Below, piece by piece: positions 1 through 7,110 of a stretch of DNA of 50,657 nucleotides. The DNA lies in NCBI GenBank assembly GCA_902773055.1, contig CACYCZ010000087.1, positions 1 to 50,657 on the forward strand, in the 5' to 3' direction. The translations under genes were made by a program, and so were the position numbers. The first letter of the stretch is position 1. Every line of letters begins with the position of its first letter. The notes under the pieces were generated by a model. That model was not told the origin of the DNA. It saw only the letters and a list, made by a program, of their open reading frames with translations, and did no database searches. The DNA is from an uncultured Bacteroidales bacterium. Lineage in GTDB: Bacteria; Bacteroidota; Bacteroidia; Bacteroidales; Bacteroidaceae.

Positions 1-663
1 AATAATGTAAAGGCGAAGTTGCACTTCATCGACAGCGAAGGTATTACTCTGGAGAATGTTGCGGAGAAGCTGGACGGCATGGCAGGCATCATCATTTGCC
101 CTGGCTTCGGGCAGCGAGGCATTGAAGGAAAGATAGTCGCCGCAGCCTATACCCGCACTCACGACATACCTACATTCGGCATCTGCCTCGGTATGCAGAT
201 GATGGTGATAGAGTTCGCGAGAAACGTTCTCGGCTATAAAGGAGCATGCAGCAGGGAAAGCCTCCCCGACCCCTCTCCAAGGAGAGGGGTCGGGGGTGAG
301 GCTGTCTGTGTTATCGACCTCATGGAAGAGCAGAAAAGCATCACGCAGATGGGCGGCACCATGCGACTGGGTGCATACGATTGCGAACTCATCGAGGGCA
401 GTCTTGCCTGCGAAGCATACGGAGGCACGAGAAAGATTAGCGAACGCCATCGGCATCGCTATGAGTTTAACAACAAGTATAAAGAAGAATACGAGGCCAA
501 AGGCATGAAGTGCGTTGGCATCAACCCCGAGACGGACCTCGTCGAGATTGTGGAGATACCGTCGCTCCGTTGGTACATCGGCACGCAGTTCCATCCTGAA
601 TACTCCTCAACGGTGCTGCATCCGCATCCCTTGTTCATGTCGTTTATAAAAGCTTGCATCTGA
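1..663 (+). CDS. pyrG: CTP synthase, C-terminal glutaminase part (5' end outside window)
   Basis: CTP synthase converts UTP, ATP and glutamine to CTP. Only the C-terminal class I glutamine amidotransferase domain is in the window; frame 1 is open from base 1 with no start codon. The nucleophile elbow FGICLGMQ (Cys) and the GTQFHPEYSS segment with the catalytic His and Glu are visible, as is the family motif MGGTMRLGAY. The stop at 661-663 is followed one base later by the purF start, so the two are probably co-transcribed. Oddity: between NVLGYKGAC and VIDLMEEQ, where the family has a short NSTEM-like linker, the protein reads SLPDPSPRRGVGGEA, encoded by a perfect DNA hairpin (264-295). This keeps the frame, lies before the Gly-rich motif and spares all catalytic residues, so the enzyme is probably active. 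Confidence 0.95.
   Translation, partial: NNVKAKLHFIDSEGITLENVAEKLDGMAGIIICPGFGQRGIEGKIVAAAYTRTHDIPTFGICLGMQMMVIEFARNVLGYKGACSRESLPDPSPRRGVGGEAVCVIDLMEEQKSITQMGGTMRLGAYDCELIEGSLACEAYGGTRKISERHRHRYEFNNKYKEEYEAKGMKCVGINPETDLVEIVEIPSLRWYIGTQFHPEYSSTVLHPHPLFMSFIKACI
264..295. repeat. Palindromic element inserted in frame inside pyrG
   Basis: Bases 264-278 and 281-295 are perfect inverted repeats (15 bp, 2-nt AA loop) of the type CCCCGACCCCTCTCC. A weaker G-T pair (263/296) extends the stem. It is translated as part of PyrG. GC-rich hairpins of this look are typical of dispersed REP-like elements; no second copy was found in this window. Confidence 0.85.
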
Positions 664-664
664 T

Positions 665-2440
665 ATGGAACAATTGAAACATGAATGCGGTGTGGCTTTG
701 ATAAGGCTGTTGAAACCGCAAGACTATTATAAGGAGAAGTATGGCACAGCCTCCTACGGCCTCGGCAAGCTCTATCTGATGATGGAGAAACAGCATAATC
801 GCGGACAGGAGGGTGCCGGTATTGCCTGTGTGGATATGGATGCACCGGTGGGTACGGAATACATGTTCCGCGAACGGGCCGAGGGCAAGGATGCCATCAC
901 CAGGATTTTCAGCAATGCCGGCAATGCGTTTGCCGGGCAGTTGTATATGGGACATCTGCGCTATTCCACTACGGGACGGCACGGACTGCAATACGTGCAT
1001 CCCTTTCTGAGGCGTAATAACTGGCGTGCCAGAAACCTGTGTATCTGTGGTAACTTCAACATGACCAACATGGACGAGGTGTTTGAACTGCTGTGTGCGC
1101 AGGGACAGTCACCCCGTATACGGGGCGACGGATACATTGCCCTCGAGCTGATGGGCCACAGGCTTGACCGTGAGGTTGAACGGCTCTATGGAGAAGCGCG
1201 CAGGAGCGGGCTGGACGGTATCGGGGCGACACGCTATATTGATGACCATCTGGATGTTGCCAATATGCTGAAAACTGCCATGAAGCGCTTTGACGGCGGC
1301 TATGTGATGTGTGGCATGACGGGCAGCGGGGAGATGTTTGCCGTGAGGGACCCCTGGGGGATACGCACGGCATGGTATTACCGTAACGATGAAATGGTGG
1401 TCCTGGCCAGTGAAAGGCCCGTTATTCAGACGTGTTTTGACCTGGACGCCGGCGATGTGGCGGAACTGCAGCCGGGGCAGGCGATCATTGTGCGCAAGGA
1501 CGGCAGCGTGGGGTTGGAGCAGATTATCCTGCCCCGGCTTTTCAGTGCCTGTTCGTTTGAGCGGATATATTTCAGTCGGGGATCCGACATGGATATTTAC
1601 CTGGAGCGCAAGCGGTTGGGCGAACAGTTGGCAGAGCCTGTGCTGGAGGCGGTGGGCCACGACGTGGGTCATACGGTGTTCTCCTTTATTCCCAATACGG
1701 CCGAGGTGGCCTTCTGCGGCATGGCCGACGCCCTCAGAAAGCGTTTTCCCGACGTCAGGACCGAAAAGGTGGTGTGGAAGGACATCAAGCTGCGCACCTT
1801 TATCGCCGAGGGGGCTGAGCGCAACGATCTTGCCGCCCATGTCTACGACGTGACCTACGGATGCCTCGTACCCCATGAGGACTGCCTGGTTGTGATGGAC
1901 GACAGTATCGTCAGGGGGACGACCCTCAGGGAGAGCATCCTCAAGATGCTGGACCGGCTGCATCCCCGAAAGATTGTCGTTGTGTCCAGCGCTCCCCAGA
2001 TACGCTATCCCGACTGTTACGGCATTGACATGTCGCATCTGGAGGAACTGTGTGCCTTCCGTGCCGTGGTGGCCCTCATCAGGGAGCGGAATATGCAACA
2101 GCTGCTGACGGACACTTACAGGGCGTGTCGGGAGGAACAGCTGAAACCCTTGGCCGGACTGGGGGAAACGGGGTGTGCCAATTGTGTCGAAGCCCTGTAT
2201 GCCCCCTTTACTGTCAGTGAGATTAACCGGCAGATGGCTCGGATGCTCTGTCCCGAGGGTATGCGCACCCCCGTGGAGCTGGTGTTCCAGAGCGTGGACG
2301 GCCTGCACAGGGCCTGTCGTCACCATCCCGGCGACTGGTATTTCACGGGCCGTTATCCCACGCCCGGCGGGATGCGCATGGTCAACCAGGCCTTCGTTGA
2401 CTATATGGACAGAAATGACGACAACCTGAAACTAACATAA
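665..2440 (+). CDS. purF: Amidophosphoribosyltransferase (PurF family)
   Basis: PurF catalyses the first committed step of purine synthesis, transferring glutamine ammonia to PRPP to make phosphoribosylamine. The protein is 591 aa, longer than the ~500 aa of E. coli PurF but in line with the long Bacteroidota form. MEQLKHECG places the presumed N-terminal nucleophile at Cys8, implying removal of a 7-residue propeptide. The Ntn glutaminase part includes KQHNRGQEGAG; the C-terminal phosphoribosyltransferase part has the PRPP loop VVMDDSIVRGTT. It starts one base after pyrG and lies 16 bases before asnB. The alternative, a PurF-like paralogue of divergent function, is less likely because both active-site signatures are intact. 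Confidence 0.9.
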   Translation: MEQLKHECGVALIRLLKPQDYYKEKYGTASYGLGKLYLMMEKQHNRGQEGAGIACVDMDAPVGTEYMFRERAEGKDAITRIFSNAGNAFAGQLYMGHLRYSTTGRHGLQYVHPFLRRNNWRARNLCICGNFNMTNMDEVFELLCAQGQSPRIRGDGYIALELMGHRLDREVERLYGEARRSGLDGIGATRYIDDHLDVANMLKTAMKRFDGGYVMCGMTGSGEMFAVRDPWGIRTAWYYRNDEMVVLASERPVIQTCFDLDAGDVAELQPGQAIIVRKDGSVGLEQIILPRLFSACSFERIYFSRGSDMDIYLERKRLGEQLAEPVLEAVGHDVGHTVFSFIPNTAEVAFCGMADALRKRFPDVRTEKVVWKDIKLRTFIAEGAERNDLAAHVYDVTYGCLVPHEDCLVVMDDSIVRGTTLRESILKMLDRLHPRKIVVVSSAPQIRYPDCYGIDMSHLEELCAFRAVVALIRERNMQQLLTDTYRACREEQLKPLAGLGETGCANCVEALYAPFTVSEINRQMARMLCPEGMRTPVELVFQSVDGLHRACRHHPGDWYFTGRYPTPGGMRMVNQAFVDYMDRNDDNLKLT

Positions 2441-2456
2441 AAGACTGAAAAAAACT

Positions 2457-4124
2457 ATGTGTGGAATCGTATCAATACTGAATGTTCGGGAGCAGACTCC
2501 CGAACTCCGGCGCAAGGCGTTGGCCATGAGTCAGAAAATACGTCACCGCGGTCCCGACTGGAGCGGTATCTATTGTGGTGGTTCGGCCATCCTGGCCCAT
2601 GAGCGGCTGAGTATAGTGGACCCCGAGTCGGGGCGGCAGCCGTTGTTCGGGCCCGATGGCACGACCGTGCTCGCCGTGAACGGCGAAATCTATAACCATC
2701 GTGAAATACGTGGGCGATATGAGGGCAGCTATGATTTTCAGACGGGCAGCGACTGCGAGGTGATTCTGGCCCTCTACAGGGATAAGGGAAAGGATTTTCT
2801 GGAGGAACTGAACGGCATATTTGCCTTTGTGTTGTATGACGGAAAAAGCGACGAGTTTCTCATTGCACGCGACCCCATAGGGGTTATTCCCTTGTATATT
2901 GGCCGCGACAGCGATGGCACTGTCTATGTTGCCTCTGAGCTGAAAGCGCTTGAGGGGCAGTGTGAAAGTTATGAGCCGTTTCTTCCCGGACATTATGTAT
3001 GGAGCAGGGAGGGCATGGAGATGAAGCGCTGGTACAGGCGCGCTTGGACGGGCTATGATGCCGTGAGAGACAACGGGGCCGCTGTGGCAGCTGTCAGAAA
3101 CGGGCTGGAAAATGCCGTCAGGCGGCAGTTGATGTCGGATGTACCCTATGGCGTGTTGCTGAGCGGAGGGCTCGACTCGTCGGTGATATCGGCCCTGGCT
3201 GAGAAGTATGCCGGGATGCGCATAGAGGATGATTCACGCTCCAGGGCTTACTGGCCCCGCCTGCACTCGTTTGCCGTGGGGTTGAAGGGAGCCCCCGACC
3301 TTGTCAAGGCGCGACGGGTGGCGGAGCATATCGGGACGGTGCACCACGAAATCAACTACACCGTGCAGGAGGGACTGGATGCCCTGCGCGATGTCATATA
3401 TTTTATCGAAACTTACGATGTGACGACGGTCAGGGCTTCAACACCGATGTATCTGCTGGCCCGTGTCATCAAGTCGATGGGTATCAAGATGGTGCTTTCG
3501 GGTGAAGGGGCTGACGAGATATTTGGCGGTTATCTGTATTTCCACAAGGCACCCTCAGCGCAGGCCTTCCATGAAGAGACTGTGCGCAAGCTCTCCAAAC
3601 TCTATCTGTACGATTGTCTGCGAGCCAATAAGAGCCTCTCTGCCTGGGGCGTGGAGGGGCGTGTGCCGTTCCTTGACAAGGAATTTCTGGATGTTGCCAT
3701 GTGTATCAATCCTGAATCCAAGATGTGTCCCGGCACAACCATTGAAAAGAGAATCCTGCGCGAGGCCTTCAGCGACCTGTTACCTGATGAAATCGTCTGG
3801 CGGCAAAAGGAGCAGTTCAGCGACGGGGTGGGCTATTCCTGGATTGACAGCCTTAAGGCTATGACGGCGGCAGCTGTTTCTGACGAACAGATGGCCCATG
3901 CCGCGGAGCGTTTTCCCATCAATCCCCCCAGGAACAAGGAGGAATACTATTATCGTAGCATCTTTGCCGAGCATTTTCCCAGCGACAGTGCAGCACGCAC
4001 GGTACCGAGCGAGGCCAGTGTGGCATGCTCCACGGCTACGGCGCTGGAGTGGGACGAAGCTTTCCGCAACATGAATGATCCCAGCGGGCGTGCCGTAAAA
4101 GGGGTGCATGAGCAGGCTTACTGA
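2457..4124 (+). CDS. asnB: Asparagine synthetase B, glutamine-hydrolysing
   Basis: AsnB makes asparagine from aspartate, ATP and glutamine. It begins MCGIVS, giving the Cys2 nucleophile of the class II glutaminase domain after Met removal. RHRGPDWSG and VNGEIYNHREIR follow in the glutaminase half. The synthetase half has the pyrophosphate loop LLSGGLDSSVIS, then SGEGADEIFGGY and EGRVPFLD. At 555 aa it matches the bacterial family length. It starts 16 bases after the purF stop on the same strand, so an operon with purF is likely. The C-terminal ~40 residues are low in conserved features. No terminator of the usual kind follows; an 8-bp-periodic palindrome does. Confidence 0.96.
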   Translation: MCGIVSILNVREQTPELRRKALAMSQKIRHRGPDWSGIYCGGSAILAHERLSIVDPESGRQPLFGPDGTTVLAVNGEIYNHREIRGRYEGSYDFQTGSDCEVILALYRDKGKDFLEELNGIFAFVLYDGKSDEFLIARDPIGVIPLYIGRDSDGTVYVASELKALEGQCESYEPFLPGHYVWSREGMEMKRWYRRAWTGYDAVRDNGAAVAAVRNGLENAVRRQLMSDVPYGVLLSGGLDSSVISALAEKYAGMRIEDDSRSRAYWPRLHSFAVGLKGAPDLVKARRVAEHIGTVHHEINYTVQEGLDALRDVIYFIETYDVTTVRASTPMYLLARVIKSMGIKMVLSGEGADEIFGGYLYFHKAPSAQAFHEETVRKLSKLYLYDCLRANKSLSAWGVEGRVPFLDKEFLDVAMCINPESKMCPGTTIEKRILREAFSDLLPDEIVWRQKEQFSDGVGYSWIDSLKAMTAAAVSDEQMAHAAERFPINPPRNKEEYYYRSIFAEHFPSDSAARTVPSEASVACSTATALEWDEAFRNMNDPSGRAVKGVHEQAY

Positions 4125-4130
4125 CGGAAA

Positions 4131-4270
4131 TATGGATTTATGGAATTACGGAACTATGGAACTACGGAGTGACGGACTTTTTGGACTTTTTGGCCACGGA
4201 ATTTTTGGACTTGCGGAAGTCATCCTTCATCCTTCATACTTCCATAGATCCGTAATTCCATAGTTCCATA
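4131..4270. repeat. Intergenic palindrome with arms of 8-bp tandem units
   Basis: The left arm 4131-4162 is four head-to-tail octamers (TATGGATT, TATGGAAT, TACGGAAC, TATGGAAC), with related octamers continuing to ~4178. The right arm 4239-4270 is the reverse complement of the same unit type (CTTCCATA, GATCCGTA, ATTCCATA, GTTCCATA). The arms match at about 28 of 32 positions. It fills most of the 198-bp gap between asnB and the peptidase gene and could fold into a long hairpin. Confidence 0.8.
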
Positions 4271-4317
4271 ATTCAAACTTCATCCCTCAAACTTCTGAAG
4301 TTTCGGACCTTTTTGGG

Positions 4318-4325
4318 TATCTTTG
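4318..4325 (+). promoter_or_regulatory. -7 promoter box of the peptidase gene
   Basis: TATCTTTG fits the Bacteroidota -7 consensus TAnnTTTG and lies 30 bases before the ATG at 4356. The TTG inside it is in frame with the gene but would lie upstream of the transcript start. Confidence 0.7.
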
Positions 4326-4355
4326 CCTGATGATAACTTTTTAAAAAATTGCGTG

Positions 4356-5501
4356 ATGAAGTGTTTTGTTCTCTACGGCGTGGCGCTCGCGTTGCTCGTG
4401 CCGGCAACGGCATCGGGGAGCGGCAGGCTGCGCGACTACGGTGTCAGTCTGGGAGTGATGAAGACGGGCAGGCTGAATGCTATAACCGATGTCAAAGGCG
4501 TAAGGGTGGGACAGGTCACCCTGACGGATAAACCCGATATGCGCACGGGGGTGACTGCCATCGTGCCTGTCGGGAAGAATATTTTTGCCAACAAGGTGCC
4601 TGCCGGGGTGTATGTCGGCAACGGCTTCGGCAAGATGGCCGGCATCAGTCAGGTCAGGGAACTGGGCAATATTGAGACGCCTATCGTCCTGACCAACACC
4701 CTGAACGTGGCTGAAGGCATTGCCGGCATAGTGGAATATACGCTGGAACAGAACGGCTGCAGTTCGGTCAATGCCGTGGTGGGGGAGACCAACGACAGCG
4801 GGCTGAACAATATCAGGGCGCGCTATGTAAGCAAGGAAAATGTGAAAGACGCCATCAGGAATGCCAAGGACGGTCCTGTGGAGGAAGGCTGCGTTGGAGC
4901 AGGGACGGGAACGAAGGCTTTTGGCTACAAGGCGGGTATCGGCACCGCATCGAGAGTGCTGCCCGCATCAATGGGCGGATATACCGTAGGGGTGCTGGTG
5001 CAGGCCAATTTTGGCGGTGTGCTGCAGATTGCCGGCGTCCCCATCGGGCAGTTGCTGGGAAAATATGAATTCAGAGACCGCATCATGCAGGATGTTGACG
5101 GCTCATGTATGATAGTGGTTATCACCGATGCCCCCGTGAACAGCCGTAACCTGGAGAGAATGGCCAAGAGGGCCATGCTGGGTCTGGCACAGACTGGCGG
5201 CATTGCCTCGAACGGAAGCGGCGACTATGCCATAGCCCTCTCTGTAGCCGAGGAAAACCTGATAACTGGTCAGGGGGAGCGATATGAGTCATCGGTGCTG
5301 AAGGACGACGACATGTCAGGACTGTTTTTGGCCGCTATCGAGGCTACCAGTGAGGCTATCTGGAATGCGCTGTTTGCGGCCGAGGACATGACCGGCTATA
5401 AAGGCAGGACCGTCAAGGCCATCGATAAGGAGAAGGCGGCAAAACTGATATTGAAAGCGCAGAAAGCCACTGGCCTCCAATCGGAAGACACTATAAAATA
5501 G
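4356..5501 (+). CDS. P1-family (DmpA/BapA-type) aminopeptidase, exported
   Basis: Members of this family are Ntn-type hydrolases that cleave themselves into two chains and act on N-terminal residues of peptides or amides. The start ATG 4356 gives an export signal, MKCFVLYGVALALLVPATASG; an in-frame TTG at 4323 lies inside the promoter box and is rejected. Family features are ITDVKGVRVGQVT near the N-terminus, GETNDSGLNN, GCVGAGTGTKAFG, and SNGSGDYAIAL, whose Gly-Ser bond is the expected autocleavage site exposing the nucleophile. About 381 aa, normal for the family. It is monocistronic: asnB is separated by the repeat and promoter, and the next gene is convergent. Substrate unknown. Confidence 0.88.
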   Translation: MKCFVLYGVALALLVPATASGSGRLRDYGVSLGVMKTGRLNAITDVKGVRVGQVTLTDKPDMRTGVTAIVPVGKNIFANKVPAGVYVGNGFGKMAGISQVRELGNIETPIVLTNTLNVAEGIAGIVEYTLEQNGCSSVNAVVGETNDSGLNNIRARYVSKENVKDAIRNAKDGPVEEGCVGAGTGTKAFGYKAGIGTASRVLPASMGGYTVGVLVQANFGGVLQIAGVPIGQLLGKYEFRDRIMQDVDGSCMIVVITDAPVNSRNLERMAKRAMLGLAQTGGIASNGSGDYAIALSVAEENLITGQGERYESSVLKDDDMSGLFLAAIEATSEAIWNALFAAEDMTGYKGRTVKAIDKEKAAKLILKAQKATGLQSEDTIK

Positions 5502-5667
5502 GCACAGACAGATTGTTTTTTTTGTTATCAGCCGCCTTTCCCTGGACTTTTATCCAGAATGTTAAAACTGTCCTGACAATAATATCGGACGGTTTGGCGG
5601 CTACGGGAAATATTAACATTCTTTCACACTAAACACGGGACGTGGATGAAGTAAGGTCATGCCCCTT

Positions 5668-5840
5668 CAGAAGGTGTTGCAGAGGGGGTAAATCTGGCAG
5701 GCCTGCAAAATTTCACTGGCAGGCCTGTGCGTTGAAACTGGCAGGCCTGCCAGTGAAAACTGCATGGCTTGGGAATTTTTCGTGTCATACTGCAGTGGGT
5801 TTAGAAATATTAAATACTGTTAATTTTATTAAAAATATCC
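5668..5840 (+). repeat. Dispersed 173-nt element, copy A (AGGCCT every 22 bp)
   Basis: AGGCCT occurs at 5699, 5721 and 5743, exactly 22 bp apart. Bases 5711-5726 and 5743-5758 form a 16-bp perfect inverted repeat with a 16-nt spacer. The copy at 40034-40206 aligns without indels from CAGAAGG (5668) to the AT-rich tail starting TATTAAAT (5808). It lies in the 483-bp convergent gap between the peptidase and the BtuG-like gene. The rest of that gap (5502-5667) shows no gene, and 5869-5936 is a terminator. Short open frames across it read FHWQACALK, an artefact of the repeat. Confidence 0.8.
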
Positions 5841-5868
5841 ATAATACCGCAGGGATAAATCTGTGAAA

Positions 5869-5936
5869 AAAATATTTACCTGCCAGATATGAAGGGAGTA
5901 GGGGATTTTGCTCCTTCACCGGCAGGTAAATATTTT
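5869..5936 (-). terminator. Terminator hairpin of the B12 uptake operon
   Basis: Bases 5869-5884 and 5921-5936 are a perfect 16-bp inverted repeat (AAAATATTTACCTGCC type). The loop contains a smaller stem, and on the minus strand a run of T follows. It lies 49 bases beyond the stop of the BtuG-like gene. Confidence 0.75.
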
Positions 5937-5984
5937 GTCTGTTTACTTGTCTTGTTCCCCGGTTAGGGCGGGGTTAGGTTCTGC

Positions 5985-7073
5985 TCAGGGGGTGAACACC
6001 AGCTGCACGGGATTGACGCCCGTGGTGTAGGTGCGCAAGGGGGTGCCCGAAGGGGTGTATTCCTTGAGATAGCCCGACGTGTTGTAACTGGCTCCGTAGG
6101 CTCCCGTGGTAAACGACGATAGGAACAGGTGGCGGCTCACTGGGTCGACGGCTATCATGATGGGCCACTCCACACCCTCGGATACCAGGTGGTCGTTGCG
6201 CTCCAACGAGCGCGTGCTGATGGAGAAATAGCTGTTGGAGGTCTCGTAGGTCGTCCAGTCGGTAACGCTGTTGACGGCATAGATGGTATCGAGCGACAGG
6301 GTCATCATGGTGGCTTGGGCTATGTCGGTGACATGGTCGGAGGGGTCTATCTTCTGCAGGACGGACGGGGTGCTACCGTAGTCGCCCGAAGCGATGACAT
6401 AGACGTTGCCGTCGGAATCGGCTGCCATGCGGGTGGGGTTGAGCCCCACGGGGATGTTCTTCTCCAGAGTGAAGGTGGAGAGCCGGATCTTGGAGACACT
6501 CTTGCCGTCAGCATAGTTGTTGGCATAGTTGAGACCGTCGGAGTTGGCTACATAGAGATAGCCGCCGGCAATGGCCATCTCCTCAGGATTGGGGCCTACG
6601 GCTACGGTGTCGGCAACTTCGAGGCTCAGGGTGTCGAGTTTGAAGACGTGGCCGTCGTAGTTGCTGATGTAGAGATGCCCGCCGTCGGCTGCGAGGGCAC
6701 GCGGATGGTCTGTCTTGACGATTTTCTGCAGGTGCAGCAGGTGGTCGCATACAAAGAGGGCGTTGCTCTCATAGGCTATGAAGTAGAACCGGCTGCCGTA
6801 GAAGAGACCACACTGGAGGGTGTTGCCGGGCAGGATACCGTTGAGCGTATAGAAGATGCTGTCGGTGAGGGTCTGGCTGGGATAGTCGAGATAGCCTATA
6901 CTGCCGGCGATGTTGCTGTAGTAGCTACCTTGGTTCAGCAGGTATGCTCCGGCGGGTCGCCCGGGGTCTACGGGGTCGATGATGGGACGGGGATCGTCGT
7001 TGTCGTCGCTGCAAGAGCAGAGACTCATGGCTATCAGCAATGCTGACGCTGCTTTCAAGAATAGATGTTTCAT
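5985..7073 (-). CDS. btuG: BtuG-like surface lipoprotein (B12 capture, YncE-type beta-propeller)
   Basis: The signal peptide ends in a lipobox (SLCSC) followed by SDDNDD, an acidic stretch typical of Bacteroidota lipoproteins exported to the cell surface. The 362-aa protein then shows propeller-like repeats such as GPNPEEMAIAGGYLYVANS and GLNPTRMAADSDGNVYVIA. It lies 37 bases after a BtuB-like receptor under a cobalamin riboswitch. In Bacteroides, BtuG is a surface propeller lipoprotein that binds cobalamin very tightly and hands it to BtuB; family, lipobox and context all fit. Cobalamin binding itself is inferred, not read from residues. It is the last gene of the operon, followed by a strong hairpin. 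Confidence 0.85.
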   Translation of the reverse strand: MKHLFLKAASALLIAMSLCSCSDDNDDPRPIIDPVDPGRPAGAYLLNQGSYYSNIAGSIGYLDYPSQTLTDSIFYTLNGILPGNTLQCGLFYGSRFYFIAYESNALFVCDHLLHLQKIVKTDHPRALAADGGHLYISNYDGHVFKLDTLSLEVADTVAVGPNPEEMAIAGGYLYVANSDGLNYANNYADGKSVSKIRLSTFTLEKNIPVGLNPTRMAADSDGNVYVIASGDYGSTPSVLQKIDPSDHVTDIAQATMMTLSLDTIYAVNSVTDWTTYETSNSYFSISTRSLERNDHLVSEGVEWPIMIAVDPVSRHLFLSSFTTGAYGASYNTSGYLKEYTPSGTPLRTYTTGVNPVQLVFTP

Positions 7074-7110
7074 ACTTTTATGTTTTATGTGTTTAAAAGG
7101 GTTAAAATTG

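Noticed and set aside
1109-2326. 405-codon open frame opposite purF
   Set aside because: Antisense to an intact PurF; the residue composition is that of a mirrored reading frame.
5699-5764. CRISPR-like array at the AGGCCT repeats
   Set aside because: The constant part is only 6 bp and the intervening segments are homologous between loci, so they are not spacers.
5642-5866. Small open frame reading FHWQACALKLAGLPVKT, and its relative on the minus strand near 40.1 kb
   Set aside because: The shared peptide is just the translated AGGCCT element; the two frames lie on opposite strands of a palindrome in gene-free gaps.
6129-7046. 305-codon open frame opposite the BtuG-like gene
   Set aside because: The opposite strand encodes a lipoprotein with lipobox and propeller repeats; the antisense frame is Gly/Val-rich with no domain and arises from GC-rich codons.
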